From positions 66,469,725 to 66,533,724 of the forward strand of contig OZ038383.1 in the NCBI GenBank assembly GCA_964036045.1: a stretch of DNA of 64,000 bases, read 5' to 3'. The position numbers were made by a program, and so were the translations under genes. The notes under the pieces are model-generated. The model saw nothing but the letters and a program-made list of their open reading frames with translations, had not been told where the DNA came from and ran no database searches. This stretch comes from Eutreptiella sp. 'Long Island Sound 2002' (taxonomy: Eukaryota > Euglenozoa > Euglenophyceae > Eutreptiales > Eutreptiaceae). This document shows positions 19,451-34,700 of the stretch, one piece after another; within the stretch, counting starts at the first letter, position 1, and each line of letters starts with the position of its first letter.

Positions 19451-20989
19451 ATGAGGGCCGTTGCTCTTTCATGGCGATTGGGCCATCAAAGGATGGCAAA
19501 TGGGTGTTCAATAAGGCGTGTACCACTCCGTGGTGCCACGCGGTGGTCCATTTTGAGGTTAGAATGAGCCGTTTTCCAGCCGTGTTTCAGGACAATCGCC
19601 GTAAGCATGGAGGCACGTCTCCAAAGCAGGCAGTGTTTCCTCCACGGTGATTTCCAATGCGTTAAGCAAGACTAGGACCCAGCTCGGTCCTAGTTCGAGT
19701 CTTGATTACCGAGCTGGGTTGACCCTGTCGAGGTTTTACACCACCTTTTAGGGGCCAAGGGGGGGCCACACGTTTTAGCAAGCAGCAGTAGCAACAGGCG
19801 CATAAAAAGTCCTTGCGACCACACCGCGGCTCCAAACCGGCATCCAAGTAGCTCAAAACGACCGGGGAGCCAAGGCGCATCACCACAAACAACTTTGGTT
19901 GCATTTCGAGCCGTCGAACCCGTTCTACGGCCGATTTAGTGTCCAAAAATGGCCGTTTTGGGGCTGTTTTCGGCTGTTTTCATAACGATCGTCCTGAAAG
20001 TTCAGGACGATCGCCGCTGCGCCAAGCAGGTGTTTCCGATGAGGGCCGTTGCTCTTTCATGGCGATTGGGCCATCAAAGGATGGCAAATGGGTGTTCAAT
20101 AAGGTGTGTACCACTCCGTGGTGCCACGCGGTGGTCCATTTTGAGGTTAGAATGAGCCGTTTTCCAGCCGTGTTTCAAGACAATCGCCGTAACCATGGAG
20201 GCACATCTCTAAAGCAAGCGGTCTTTTTTCAACGCTGATTTCCAATGCGTTGGGCACGACTAGGACCCAGCTCGGTCCTAGTTCGAGTCTTGATTACCGA
20301 GCTGGGTTTACCTTGTCGAGGTTTTACACCACCTTTTAGGGGCCAAGGGTGAGCAACACGTTTTAGCAAGCAGCAGCAGCAGCAGCGGGCGCATAAAAAG
20401 TCCTTGTGACCACACCGCGGCTCAAAACCGGCATCCAAGTAGCTCAAAAGGACCGGGGAGCCAAGGCGCATCACCACAAACAACTTTGGTTGCATTTCGA
20501 GCCGTCTAGCCCGTTCTACGGCCGATTTAGTGTCCAAAAATGGCCGTTTTTGGGCTGTTTTCGGCTGTTTTCAGGACGATCGTCCTGAAAGTTCAGGACG
20601 ATCGCCGCTGCGCCAAGCAGGTGTTTCTGATGAGGGCCGTTGCTCTTTCATGGCGATTGGGCCATCAAAGGATGGCAAATGGGTGTTCAATAAGGTGTGT
20701 ACCACTCCGTGGTGCCACGCGGTGGTCCATTTTGAGGTTAGAATGAGCCGTTTTCCAGCCGTGTTTCAGGACAATCGCCGTAAGCATGGAGGCACGTCTC
20801 CAAAGCAGGCAGTGTTTCCTCCACGGTGATTTCCAATGCGTTAAGCAAGACTAGGACCCAGCTCGGTCCTAGTTCGAGTCTTGATTACCGAGCTGGGTTG
20901 ACCCTGTCGAGGTTTTACACCACCTTTTAGGGGCCAAGGGGGGGCCACACGTTTTAGCAAACAGCAGTAGCAACAGGCGCATAAAAAGT

Positions 20990-23900
20990 CCTTGCGACCA
21001 CACCGCGGCTCCAAACCGGCATCCAAGTAGCTCAAAACGACCGGGGAGCCAAGGCGCATCACCACAAACAACTTTGGTTGCATTGCGAGCCGTGGAGCCC
21101 GTTCTACGGCCGATTTAGTGTCCAAAAATGGCCGTTTTGGGGCTTTTTTCGGCTGTTTTCAAGACGATCGTCCTGAAAGTTCAGGACGATCGCCGCTGCG
21201 CCAAGCAGGCGTTTCCGATGAGGGCCGTTGCTCTTTCATGGCGATTGGGCCATCAAAGGATGGCAAATGGGTGTTCAATAAGGTGTGTACCACTCCGTGG
21301 TGCCACGCGGTGGTCCATTTTGAGGTTAGAATGAGCCGTTTTCCAGCCGTGTTTCAGGACAATCGCCGTAAGCATGGAGGCACGTCTCCAAAGCAGGCAG
21401 TGTTTCCTCCACGGTGATTTCCAATGCGTTAAGCAAGACTAGGACCCAGCTCGGTTCTAGTTCGAGTCTTGATTACCGAGCTGGGTTGACCCTGTCGAGG
21501 TTTTACACCACCTTTTAGGGGCCAAGGGGGGGCCACACGTTTTAGCAAACAGCAGTAGCAACAGGCGCATAAAAAGTCCTTGCGACCACACCGCGGCTCC
21601 AAACCGGCATCCAAGTAGCTCAAAACGACCGGGGAGCCAAGGCGCATCACCACAAACAACTTTGGTTGCATTTCGAGCCGTCGAGCCCGTTCTACGGCCG
21701 ATTTAGTGTCCAAAAATGGCCGTTTTGGGGCTGTTTTCGGCTGTTTTCAGGACGATCGTCCTGAAATTTCAGGACGATCGCCGCTGCGCCAAGCAAGTGT
21801 TTCCGATGAGGGCCGTTGCTCTTTCATGGCGATTGGGCCATCAAAGGATGGCAAATGCGTGTTCAATAAGGTGTGTACCACTCCGTGGTGCCACGCGGTG
21901 GTCCATTTTGACGTTAGAATGAGCCGTTTTCCAGCCGTGTTTCAGGACAATCGCCATAAGCATGGAGGCACATCTCCAAAGCAGGCAGTGTTTCCTCCAC
22001 GGTGATTTCCAATGCGTTACGCAAGACTAGGACCCAGCTCGGTCCTAGTTCGAGTCTTGATTACCGAGCTGGGTTTACCCTGTCGAGGTTTTACACCACC
22101 TTTTAGGGGCCAAGGGTGAGCAAAAGGTTTTAGCAAGCAGCAGCAAGCAGCAGGCGCATAAAAAGTCCTTGCGACCACACCGCGGCTCCAAACCGGCATC
22201 CAAGTAGCTCAAAACGACCGGGGAGCCAAGGCGCATCACCACAAACAAGTTTCGTTGCGTTTCGAGCCGTCTAGCCCGTCCTACGGTCGATTTAGTGTCC
22301 AAAAATGGCCGTTTTGGGGCTGTTTTCGGCTGTTTTCAGGACGATCGTCTTGAAAGTTCAGAACGATCGTTGGTACGCCAAGCATGTGTTTCCGATGAGG
22401 GCCGTTGCTCTTTCATGGCGATTGGGCTATCAAAGGATGGCAAATGGGTGTTCAATAAGGCGTGTACCATGCCGTGGTGCCACGCGGTGGTCCATTTTGA
22501 GTTGAAAATGAGCTGTTTTCCAGCCATGTTTCAAGACAATCGCCGTAACCATGGAGGCACATCTCTAAAGCAAGCGGTCTTTTTTCAACGGTGATTTCCA
22601 ATGCGTTGGGCAAGACTAGGACCCAGCTCGGTCCTAGTTCGAGTCTTGATTACCGAGCTGGGTTTACCCTGTCGAGGTTTTACACCACCTTTTAGGGGCC
22701 AAGGGGGGGCAACACGTTTTAGCAAGCAGCAGCAGCAGTAGCAGGCGCATAAAAAGTCCTTGCGACCACACCGCGGCTCCAAACCGGCATCCAAGTAGCT
22801 CAAAACGACCGGGGAGCCAAGGCGCATCACCACAAACAACTTTGGTTGCATTTCGAGCCGTCTAGCCCGTTCTACGGCCGATTTAGTGTCCAAAAATGGC
22901 CGTTTTGGGGCTGTTTTGGGCTGTTTTCAGGACGATCGTCGTGAAAGTTCAGGACGATCGCCGCTGCGCCAAGCAGGTGTTTCCGATGAGGGCCGTTGCT
23001 CTTTCATGGCGATTGGGCCATCAAAGGATGGCAAATGGGTGTTCAATAAGGTGTGTACCACTCCGTGGTGCCACGCGGTGGTCCATTTTGAGGTTAGAAT
23101 GAGCCGTTTTCCAGCCGTGTTTCAGGACAATCGCCGTAAGCATGGAGGCACGTCTCCAAAGCAGGCAGTGTTTCCTCCACGGTGATTCCCAATGCGTTAA
23201 GCAAGACTAGGACCCAGCTCGGTCCTAGTTCGAGTCTTGATTACCGAGCTGGGTTTACCCTGTCGAGGTTTTACACCACCTTTTAGGGGCCAAGGGGGGG
23301 CAACACGTTTTAGCAAGCAGCAGCAGCAACAGGCGCATAAAAAGTCCTTGCGACCACACCGCGGCTCCAAACCGGCATCCAAGTAGCTCAAAACGACCGG
23401 GGAGCCAAGGCGCATCACCACAAACAACTTTGGTTGCATTGCGAGCCGTGGAGCCCGTTCTACGGCCGATTTAGTGTCCAAAAATGGCCGTTTTGGGGCT
23501 TTTTTCGGCTGTTTTCAAGACGATCGTCCTGAAAGTTCAGGACGATCGCCGCTGCGCCAAGCAAGTGTTTCCGATGAGAGCCGTTGCTCTTTCATGGCGA
23601 TTGGGCCATCAAAGGATGGCAAATGGGTGTTCAATAAGGTGTGTACCACTCCGTGGTGCCACGCGGTGGTCCATTTTGAGGTTAGAATGAGCCGTTTTCC
23701 AGCCGTGTTTCAGGACAATCGCCGTAAGCATGGAGGCACGTCTCCAAAGCAGGCAGTGTTTCCTCCACGGTGATTTCCAATGCGTTAAGCAAGACTAGGA
23801 CCCAGCTCGGTTCTAGTTCGAGTCTTGATTACCGAGCTGGGTTGACCCTGTCGAGGTTTTACACCACCTTTTAGGGGCCAAGGGGGGGCCACACGTTTTA

Positions 23901-25776
23901 GCAAACAGCAGTAGCAACAGGCGCATAAAAAGTCCTTGCGACCACACCGCGGCTCCAAACCGGCATCCAAGTAGCTCAAAACGACCGGGGAGCCAAGGCG
24001 CATCACCACAAACAACTTTGGTTGCATTTCGAGCCGTCGAGCCCGTTCTACGGCCGATTTAGTGTCCAAAAATGGCCGTTTTGGGGCTGTTTTCGGCTGT
24101 TTTCAGGACGATCGTCCTGAAATTTCAGGACGATCGCCGCTGCGCCAAGCAAGTGTTTCCGATGAGGGCCGTTGCTCTTTCATGGCGATTGGGCCATCAA
24201 AGGATGGCAAATGCGTGTTCAATAAGGTGTGTACCACTCCGTGGTGCCACGCGGTGGTCCATTTTGACGTTAGAATGAGCCGTTTTCCAGCCGTGTTTCA
24301 GGACAATCGCCATAAGCATGGAGGCACATCTCCAAAGCAGGCAGTGTTTCCTCCACGGTGATTTCCAATGCGTTACGCAAGACTAGGACCCAGCTCGGTC
24401 CTAGTTCGAGTCTTGATTACCGAGCTGGGTTTACCCTGTCGAGGTTTTACACCACCTTTTAGGGGCCAAGGGTGAGCAAAAGGTTTTAGCAAGCAGCAGC
24501 AAGCAGCAGGCGCATAAAAAGTCCTTGCGACCACACCGCGGCTCCAAACCGGCATCCAAGTAGCTCAAAACGACCGGGGAGCCAAGGCGCATCACCACAA
24601 ACAAGTTTCGTTGCGTTTCGAGCCGTCTAGCCCGTCCTACGGTCGATTTAGTGTCCAAAAATGGCCGTTTTGGGGCTGTTTTCGGCTGTTTTCAGGACGA
24701 TCGTCTTGAAAGTTCAGAACGATCGTTGGTACGCCAAGCATGTGTTTCCGATGAGGGCCGTTGCTCTTTCATGGCGATTGGGCTATCAAAGGATGGCAAA
24801 TGGGTGTTCAATAAGGCGTGTACCATGCCGTGGTGCCACGCGGTGGTCCATTTTGAGTTGAAAATGAGCTGTTTTCCAGCCATGTTTCAAGACAATCGCC
24901 GTAACCATGGAGGCACATCTCTAAAGCAAGCGGTCTTTTTTCAACGGTGATTTCCAATGCGTTGGGCAAGACTAGGACCCAGCTCGGTCCTAGTTCGAGT
25001 CTTGATTACCGAGCTGGGTTTACCCTGTCGAGGTTTTACACCACCTTTTAGGGGCCAAGGGGGGGCAACACGTTTTAGCAAGCAGCAGCAGCAGTAGCAG
25101 GCGCATAAAAAGTCCTTGCGACCACACCGCGGCTCCAAACCGGCATCCAAGTAGCTCAAAACGACCGGGGAGCCAAGGCGCATCACCACAAACAACTTTG
25201 GTTGCATTTCGAGCCGTCTAGCCCGTTCTACGGCCGATTTAGTGTCCAAAAATGGCCGTTTTGGGGCTGTTTTGGGCTGTTTTCAGGACGATCGTCCTGA
25301 AAGTTCAGGACGATCGCCGCTGCGCCAAGCAGGTGTTTCCGATGAGGGCCGTTGCTCTTTCATGGCGATTGGGCCATCAAAGGATGGCAAATGGGTGTTC
25401 AATAAGGTGTGTACCACTCCGTGGTGCCACGCGGTGGTCCATTTTGAGGTTAGAATGAGCCGTTTTCCAGCCGTGTTTCAGGACAATCGCCGTAAGCATG
25501 GAGGCACGTCTCCAAAGCAGGCAGTGTTTCCTCCACGGTGATTCCCAATGCGTTAAGCAAGACTAGGACCCAGCTCGGTCCTAGTTCGAGTCTTGATTAC
25601 CGAGCTGGGTTTACCCTGTCGAGGTTTTACACCACCTTTTAGGGGCCAAGGGGGGGCAACACGTTTTAGCAAGCAGCAGCAGCAACAGGCGCATAAAAAG
25701 TCCTTGCGACCACACCGCGGCTCCAAACCGGCATCCAAGTAGCTCAAAACGACCGGGGAGCCAAGGCGCATCACCA
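20990..25776 (+). repeat. 2356-bp tetramer duplicated in tandem
   Basis: Four monomers at about 20990-23345 recur from 23346 with a 2356-bp offset. They share CATTGCGAGCCGTGGAGCCC (21081/23437), GGGGCTTTTTTCGG, CTGAAATTTCAGG (21763/24119), CTACGGTCGATTTAG and TTTTGAGTTGAAAATG. Only a few differences are seen, such as GTCGTGAAAG at 22938 against GTCCTGAAAG at 25294. The monomer order within the block (A, A, B, A) is kept. Confidence 0.85.
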
Positions 25777-28700
25777 CAAACAAGTTTGGTTCCATTTCGA
25801 GCCGTCTAGCCCGTTCTACGGCCGATTTAGTGTCCAAAAATGGCCGTTTTGGGGCTGTTTTCGGCTGCTTTCAGGACGATCGTCCTGAAAGTTCAGGACG
25901 ATCGCCGCTGCGCCAAGCAGGTGTTTCCGATGAGGGCCGTTGCTCTTTCATGGCGATTGGGCCATCAAAGGATGGCAAATGGGTGTTCAATAAGGTGTGT
26001 ACCACTCCGTGGTGCCACGCGGTGGTCCATTTTGAGGTTAGAATGAGCCGTTTTCCAGCCGTGTTTCAGGACAATCGCCGTAAGCATGGAGGCACGTCTC
26101 CAAAGCAGGCAGTGTTTCCTCCATGGTGATTTCCAATGCGTTACGCAAGACTAGGACCCAGCTCGGTCCTAGTTCGAGTCTTGATTACCGAGCTGGGTTT
26201 ACCCTGTCGAGGTTTTACACCACCTTTTAGGGGCCAAGGGGGGGCAACACGTTTTAGCAAGCAGCAGCAACAGGCGCATAAAAAGTCCTTGCGACCACAC
26301 CGCGGCTCCAAACCGGCATCCAAGTAGCTCAAAACGACCGGGGAGCCAAGGCGCATCACCACAAACAACTTTGGTTGCATTTCGAGCCGTCGAGCCCGTT
26401 CTACGGCCGATTTAGTGTCCAAAAATGGCCGTTTTGGGGCTGTTTTCGGCTGCTTTCAGGACGATCGTCCTGAAAGTTCAGGACGATCGCCGCTGCGCCA
26501 AGCAGGTGTTTCCGATGAGGGCCGTTGCTCTTTCATGGCGATTGGGCCATCAAAGGATGGCAAATGGGTGTTCAATAAGGTGTGTACCACTCCGTGGTGC
26601 CACGCGGTGGTCCATTTTGAGGTTAGAATGAGCCGTTTTCCAGCCGTGTTTCAGGACAATCGCCGTAAGCATGGAGGCACGTCTCCAAAGCAGGCAGTGT
26701 TTCCTCCATGGTGATTTCCAATGCGTTACGCAAGACTAGGACCCAGCTCGGTCCTAGTTCGAGTCTTGATTACCGAGCTGGGTTTACCCTGTCGAGGTTT
26801 TACACCACCTTTTAGGGGCCAAGGGGGGGCAACACGTTTTAGCAAGCAGCAGCAACATGCGCATAAAAAGTCCTTGCGACCACACCGCGGCTCCAAACCG
26901 GCATCCAAGTAGCTCAAAACGACCGGGGAGCCAAGGCGCATCACCACAAACAACTTTGGTTGCATTTCGAGCCGTCGAGCCCGTTCTACGGCCGATTTAG
27001 TGTCCAAAAATGGCCGTTTTGGGGCTGTTTTCGGCTGTTTTCAGGACGATCGTCCTGAAAGTTCAGGACGATCGCCGCTGTGCCAAGCAGGTGTTTCCGA
27101 TGAGGGCCGTTGCTCTTTCATGGCGATTGGGCCATCAAAGGATGGCAAATGGGTGTTCAATAAGGTGTGTACCACTCCGTGGTGCCACGCGGTGGTCCAT
27201 TTTGAGGTTAGAATGAGCCGTTTTCCAGCCGTGTTTCAGGACAATCGCCGTAAGCATGGAGGCACATCTCCAAAGCAGGCAGTGTTCCCTCCACGGTGAT
27301 TTCCAATGCGTTACGCAAGACTAGGACCCAGCTCGGTCCTAGTTCGAGTCTTGATTACCGAGCTGGGTTTACCCTGTCGAGGTTTTACACCACCTTTTAG
27401 GGGCCAAGGGGGGGCAACACGTTTTAGCAAGCAGCAGCAGCAACAGGCGCATAAAAAGTCCTTGCGACCACACCGCGGCTCCAAACCGGCATCCAAGTAG
27501 CTCAAAACGACCGGGGAGCCAAGGCGCATCACCACAAACAACTTTGGTTGCATTTCGAGCCGTCTAGCCCGTTCTACGGCCGATTTAGTGTCCAAAAATG
27601 GCCGTTTTGGGGCTGTTTTCGGCTGTTTTCAGGACGATCGTCCTGAAAGTTCAGGACGATCGCCGCTGCGCCAAGCAGGTGTTTCCGATGAGGGCCGTTG
27701 CTCTTTCATGGCGATTGGGCCATCAAAGGATGGCAAATGGGTGTTCAATAAGGTGTGTACCACTCCGTGATGCCACGCGGTGGTCCATTTTGAGGTTAGA
27801 ATGAGCCGTTTTCCAGCCGTGTTTCAGGACAATCGCCGTAAGCATGGAGGCACATCTCCAAAGCAGGCAGTGTTCCCTCCACGGTGATTTCCAATGCGTT
27901 ACGCAAGACTAGGACCCAGCTCGGTCCTAGTTCGAGTCTTGATTACCGAGCTGGGTTTACCCTGTCAAGGTTTTAAACCACCTTTTAGGGGCCAAGGGGG
28001 GGCAACACGTTTTAGCAAGCAGCAACAACAGGCGCATAAAAAGTCCTTGCGACCACACCGCGGCTCCAAACCGGCATCCAAGTAGCTCAAAACGACCGGG
28101 GAGCCAAGGCGCATCACCACAAACAACTTTGGTTGCATTTCGAGCCGTCTAGCCCGTTCTACGGCCGATTTAGTGTCCAAAAATGGCCGTTTTGGGGCTG
28201 TTTTGGGCTGTTTTCAGGACGATCGTCCTGAAAGTTCAGGACGATCGCCGCTGCGCCAAGCAGGTGTTTCCGATGAGGGCCGTTGCTCTTTCATGGCGAT
28301 TGGGCCATCAAAGGATGGCAAATGGGTGTTCAATAAGGTGTGTACCACTCCGTGGTGCCACGCGGTGGTCCATTTTGAGGTTAGAATGAGCCGTTTTCCA
28401 GCCGTGTTTCAGGACAATCGCCGTAAGCATGGAGGCACGTCTCCAAAGCAGGCAGTGTTTCCTCCACGGTGATTCCCAATGCGTTAAGCAAGACTAGGAC
28501 CCAGCTCGGTCCTAGTTCGAGTCTTGATTACCGAGCTGGGTTTACCCTGTCGAGGTTTTACACCACCTTTTAGGGGCCAAGGGGGGGCAACACGTTTTAG
28601 CAAGCAGCAGCAGCAACAGGCGCATAAAAAGTCCTTGCGACCACACCGCGGCTCCAAACCGGCATCCAAGTAGCTCAAAACGACCGGGGAGCCAAGGCGC

Positions 28701-31700
28701 ATCACCACAAACAAGTTTGGTTCCATTTCGAGCCGTCTAGCCCGTTCTACGGCCGATTTAGTGTCCAAAAATGGCCGTTTTTTGGGCTGTTTTCGGCTGC
28801 TTTCAGGACGATCGTCCTGAAAGTTCAGGACGATCGCCGCTGCGCCAAGCAGGTGTTTCCGATGAGGGCCGTTGCTCTTTCATGGCGATTGGGCCATCAA
28901 AGGATGGCAAATGGGTGTTCAATAAGGTGTGTACCACTCCGTGGTGCCACGCGGTGGTCCATTTTGAGGTTAGAATGAGCCGTTTTCCAGCCGTGTTTCA
29001 GGACAATCGCCGTAACCATGGAGGCACGTCTCCAAAGCAGGCAGTGTTTCCTCCACGGTGATTTCCAATGCGTTACGCAAGACTAGGACCCAGCTCGGTC
29101 CTAGTTCGAGTCTTGATTACCGAGCTGGGTTTACCCTGTCGAGGTTTTACACCACCTTTTAGGGGCCAAGGGGGGGCAACACGTTTTAGCAAGCAGCAGC
29201 AACAGGCGCATACAAAGTCCTTGCGACCACACCGCGGCTCCAAACCGGCATCCAAGTAGCTCAAAACGACCGGGGAGCCAAGGCGCATCACCACAAACAA
29301 CTTTGGTTGCATTTCGAGCCGTCGAGCCCGTTCTACGGCCGATTTAGTGTCCAAAAATGGCCGTTTTGGGGCTGTTTTGGGCTGTTTTCAGGACGATCGT
29401 CCTGAAAGTTCAGGACGATCGCCGCTGTGCCAAGCAGGTGTTTCCGATGAGGGCCGTTGCTCTTTCATGGCGATTGGGCCATCAAAGGATGGCAAATGGG
29501 TGTTCAATAAGGTGTGTACCACTCCGTGGTGCCACGCGGTGGTCCATTTTGAGGTTAGAATGAGCCGTTTTCCAGCCGTGTTTCAGGACAATCGCCGTAA
29601 GCATGGAGGCACATCTCCAAAGCAGGCAGTGTTCCCTCCACGGTGATTTCCAATGCGTTACGCAAGACTAGGACCCAGCTCGGTCCTAGTTCGAGTCTTG
29701 ATTACCGAGCTGGGTTTACCCTGTCGAGGTTTTACACCACCTTTTAGGGGCCAAGGGGGGGCAACACGTTTTAGCAAGCAGCAGCAACAGCAGGCGCATA
29801 AAAAGTCCTTGCGACCACACCGCGGCTCCAAACCGGCATCCAAGTAGCTCAAAACGACCGGGGAGCCAAGGCGCATCACCACAAACAACTTTGGTTGCAT
29901 TTCGAGCCGTCTAGCCCGTTCTACGGCCGATTTAGTGTCCAAAAATGGCCGTTTTGGGGCTGTTTTGGGCTGTTTTCAGGACGATCGTCCTGAAAGTTCA
30001 GGACGATCGCCGCTGCGCCAAGCAGGCGTTTCCGATGAGGGCCGTTGCTCTTTCATGGCGATTGGGCCATCAAAGGATGGCAAATGGGTGTTCAATAAGG
30101 TGTGTACCACTCCGTGGTGCCACGCGGTGGTCCATTTTGAGGTTAGAATGAGCCGTTTTCCAGCCGTGTTTCAGGACAATCGCCGTAAGCATGGAGGCAC
30201 GTCTCCAAAGCAGGCAGTGTTCCCTCCACGGTGATTTCCAATGCGTTACGCAAGACTAGGACCCAGCTTGGTCCTAGTTCGAGTCTTGATTACCGAGCTG
30301 GGTTGACCCTGTCGAGGTTTTACACCACCTTTTAGGGGCCAAGGGTGAGCTACACGTTTTAGCAAGCAGCAGCAGCAAGCAGCAAGGAGGCGCACAAAAA
30401 GTCCATGCGACCACACCGCGGCTCCAAACCGGCATCCAAGTAGCTCAAAACGACCGGGGAGCCAAGGCGCATCACCACAAACAAGTTTGGTTGCGTTTCG
30501 AGCCGTCTAGCCCGTCCTACGGCCAATTTAGTGTCCAAAAATGGCCGTTTTGGGGCTGTTTTGGGCTGTTTTCAGGACGATCGTCCTGAAAGTTCAGGAC
30601 GATCGCCGCTGCGCCAAGCAGGCGTTTCCGATGAGGGCCGTTGCTCTTTCATGGCGATTGGGCCATCAAAGGATGGCAAATGGGTGTTCAATAAGGTGTG
30701 TACCACTCCGTGGTGCCACGCGGTGGTCCATTTTGAGGTTAGAATGAGCCGTTTTCCAGCCGTGTTTCAGGACAATCGCCGTAAGCATGGAGGCACGTCT
30801 CCAAAGCAGGCAGTGTTCCCTCCACGGTGATTTCCAATGCGTTACGCAAGACTAGGACCCAGCTTGGTCCTAGTTCGAGTCTTGATTACCGAGCTGGGTT
30901 GACCCTGTCGAGGTTTTACACCACCTTTTAGGGGCCAAGGGTGAGCTACACGTTTTAGCAAGCAGCAGCAGCAAGCAGCAAGGAGGCGCACAAAAAGTCC
31001 ATGCGACCACACCGCGGCTCCAAACCGGCATCCAAGTAGCTCAAAACGACCGGGGAGCCAAGGCGCATCACCACAAACAAGTTTGGTTGCGTTTCGAGCC
31101 GTCTAGCCCGTCCTACGGCCAATTTAGTGTCCAAAAATGGCCGTTTTGGGGCTGTTTTCGGCTGTTTTCAAGACGATCGTCCTGAAAGTTCAGAACGATC
31201 GTTGGTACGCCAAGCATGTGTTTCCGATGAGGGCCGTTGCTCTTTCATGGCGATTGGGCTATCAAAGGATGGCAAATGTGTGTTCAATAAGGCGTGTAGC
31301 ACGCCGTGGTGCCACGCGGTGGTCCATTTTGATGTGAAAATGAGCTGCTTTCCAGCCATGTTTCAAGACAATCGCCGTAACCATGGAGGCACATCTCTAA
31401 AGCAAGCGGTCTTTTTTCAACGGTGATTTCCAATGCGTTACGCAAGACTAGGACCCAGCTCGGTCCTAGTTCGAGTCTTGATTACCGAGCTCGGTTTACC
31501 CTGTCGAGGTTTTACACCACCTTTTAGGGGCCAAGGGGGGGCAACACGTTTTAGCAAGCAGCAGCAGCAACAGGCGCATAAAAAGTACTTGCGACCACAC
31601 CGCGGCTCCAAACCGGCATCCAAGTAGCTCAAAACGACCGGGGAGCCAAGGCGCATCACCACAAACAACTTTGGTTGCATTTCGAGCCGTCTAGCCCGTT

Positions 31701-34700
31701 CTACGGCCGATTTAGTGTCCAAAAATGGCCGTTTTGGGGCTGTTTTCGGCTGTTTTCAGGACGATCGTCCTGAAAGTTCAGGACGATCGCCGCTGCGCCA
31801 AGCAGGTGTTTCCGATGAGGGCCGTTGCTCTTTCATGGCGATTGGGCCATCAAAGGATGGCAAATGGGTGTTCAATAAGGTGTGTACCACTCCGTGATGC
31901 CACGCGGTGGTCCATTTTGAGGTTAGAATGAGCCGTTTTCCAGCCGTGTTTCAGGACAATCGCCGTAAGCATGGAGGCACATCTCCAAAGCAGGCAGTGT
32001 TCCCTCCACGGTGATTTCCAATGCGTTACGCAAGACTAGGACCCAGCTCGGTCCTAGTTTGAGTCTTGATTACCGAGCTGGGTTTACCCTGTCAAGGTTT
32101 TACACCACCTTTTAGGGGCCAAGGGGGGGCAACACGTTTTAGCAAGCAGCAGCAACAGGCGCATAAAAAGTCCTTGCGACCACACCGCGGCTCCAAACCG
32201 GCATCCAAGTAGCTCAAAACGACCGGGGAGCCAAGGCGCATCACCACAAACAACTTTGGTTGCATTTCGAGCCGTCTAGCCCGTTCTACGGCCGATTTAG
32301 TGTCCAAAAATGGCCGTTTTGGGGCTGTTTTCGGCTGTTTTCAGGACGATCGTCCTGAAAGTTCAGGACGATCGCCGCTGCGCCAAGCAGGTGTTTCCGA
32401 TGAGGGCCGTTGCTCTTTCATGGCGATTGGGCCATCAAAGGATGGCAAATGGGTGTTCAATAAGGTGTGTACCACTCCGTGATGCCACGCGGTGGTCCAT
32501 TTTGAGGTTAGAATGAGCCGTTTTCCAGCCGTGTTTCAGGACAATCGCCGTAAGCATGGAGGCACATCTCCAAAGCAGGCAGTGTTCCCTCCACGGTGAT
32601 TTCCAATGCGTTACGCAAGACTAGGACCTAGCTCGGTCCTAGTTCGAGTCTTGATTGCCGAGCTGGGTTTACCCTGTCGAGGTTTTACACCACCTTTTAG
32701 GGGCCAAGGGGGGGCAACACGTTTTAGCAAGCAGCAGCAACAGGCGCATAAAAACTCCTTGCGACCACACCGCGGCTCCAAACCGGCATCCAAGTAGCTC
32801 AAAACGACCGGGGAGCCAAGGCGCATCACCACAAACAACTTTGGTTGCATTTCGAGCCGTCTAGCCCGTTCTACGGCCGATTTAGTGTCCAAAAATGGCC
32901 GTTTTGGGGCTGTTTTCGGCTGTTTTCAGGACGATCGTCCTGAAAGTTCAGGACGATCGCCGCTGCGCCAAGCAGGTGTTTCCGATGAGGGCCGTTGCTC
33001 TTTCATGGCGATTGGGCCATCAAAGGATGGCAAATGGGTGTTCAATAAGGTGTGTACCACTCCGTGGTGCCACACGGTGGTCCATTTTGAGGTTAGAATG
33101 AGCCGTTTTCCAGCCGTGTTTCAGGACAATCGCCGTAAGCATGGAGGCACATCTCCAAAGCAGGCAGTGTTCCCTCCACGGTGATTTCCAATGCGTTACG
33201 CAAGACTAGGACCCAGCTCAGTCCTAGTTCGAGTCTTGATTACAGAGCTGGGTTTACCCTGTCGAGGTTTTACACCACCTTTTAGGGGCCAAGGGGGGGC
33301 AACACGTTTTAGCAAGCAGCAGCAACAGGCGCATAAAAAGTCCTTGCGACCACACCGCGGCTCCAAACCGGCATCCAAGTAGCTCAAAACGACCGGGGAG
33401 CCAAGGCGCATCACCACAAACAACTTTGGTTGCATTTCGAGCCGTCTAGCCCGTTCTACGGCCGATTTAGTGTCCAAAAATGGCCGTTTTGGGGCTGTTT
33501 TCGGCTGTTTTCAGGACGATCGTCCTGAAAGTTCAGGACGATCGCCGCTGCGCCAAGCAGGTGTTTCCGATGAGGGCCGTTGCTCTTTCATGGCGATTGG
33601 GCCATCAAAGGATGGCAAATGGGTGTTCAATAAGGTGTGTACCACTCCGTGGTGCCACGCGGTGGTCCATTTTGACGTTAGAATGAGCCGTTTTCCAGCC
33701 GTGTTTCAAGACAATCGCCGTAAGCATGGAGGCACATCTCCAAAGCAGGCAGTGTTCCCTCCACGGTGATTTCCAATGCGTCACGCAAGACTAGGACCCA
33801 GCTCGGTCCTAGTTCGAGTCTTGATTACCGAGCTGGGTTTACCCTGTCGAGGTTTTACACCACCTTTTAGGGGCCAAGGGTGAGCTACACGTTTTAGCAA
33901 GCAGCAGCAGCAAGCAGCAAGGAGGCGCACAAAAAGTCCATGCGACCACACCGCGGCTCCAAACCGGCATCCAAGTAGCTCAAAACGACCGGGGAGCCAA
34001 GGCGCATCACCACAAACAAGTTTGGTTGCGTTTCGAGCCGTCTAGCCCGTCCTACGGCCAATTTAGTGTCCAAAAATGGCCGTTTTGGGGCTGTTTTCGG
34101 CTGTTTTCAAGACGATCGTCCTGAAAGTTCAGAACGATCGTTGGTACGCCAAGCATGTGTTTCCGATGAGGGCCGTTGCTCTTTCATGGCGATTGGGCTA
34201 TCAAAGGATGGCAAATGGGTGTTCAATAAGGCGTGTAGCACGCCGTGGTGCCACGCGGTGGTCCATTTTGAGGTGAAAATGAGCTGCTTTCCAGCCATGT
34301 TTCAAGACAATCGCCGTAACCATGGAGGCACATCTCTAAAGCAAGCGGTCTTTTTTCAACGGTGATTTCCAATGCGTTACGCAAGACTAGGACCCAGCTC
34401 GGTCCTAGTTCGAGTCTTGATTACCGAGCTGGGTTTACCCTGTCGAGGTTTTACACCACCTTTTAGGGGCCAAGGGGGGGCAACACGTTTTAGCAAGCAG
34501 CAGCAGCAACAGGCGCATAAAAAGTCCTTGCGACCACACCGCGGCTCCAAACCGGCATCCAAGTAGCTCAAAACGACCGGGGAGCCAAGGCGCATCACCA
34601 CAAACAAGTTTCGTTGCGTTTCGAGCCGTCTAGCCCGTCCTACGGCCAATTTAGTGTCCAAAAATGGCCGTTTTGGGGCTGTTTTCGGCTGTTTTCAGGA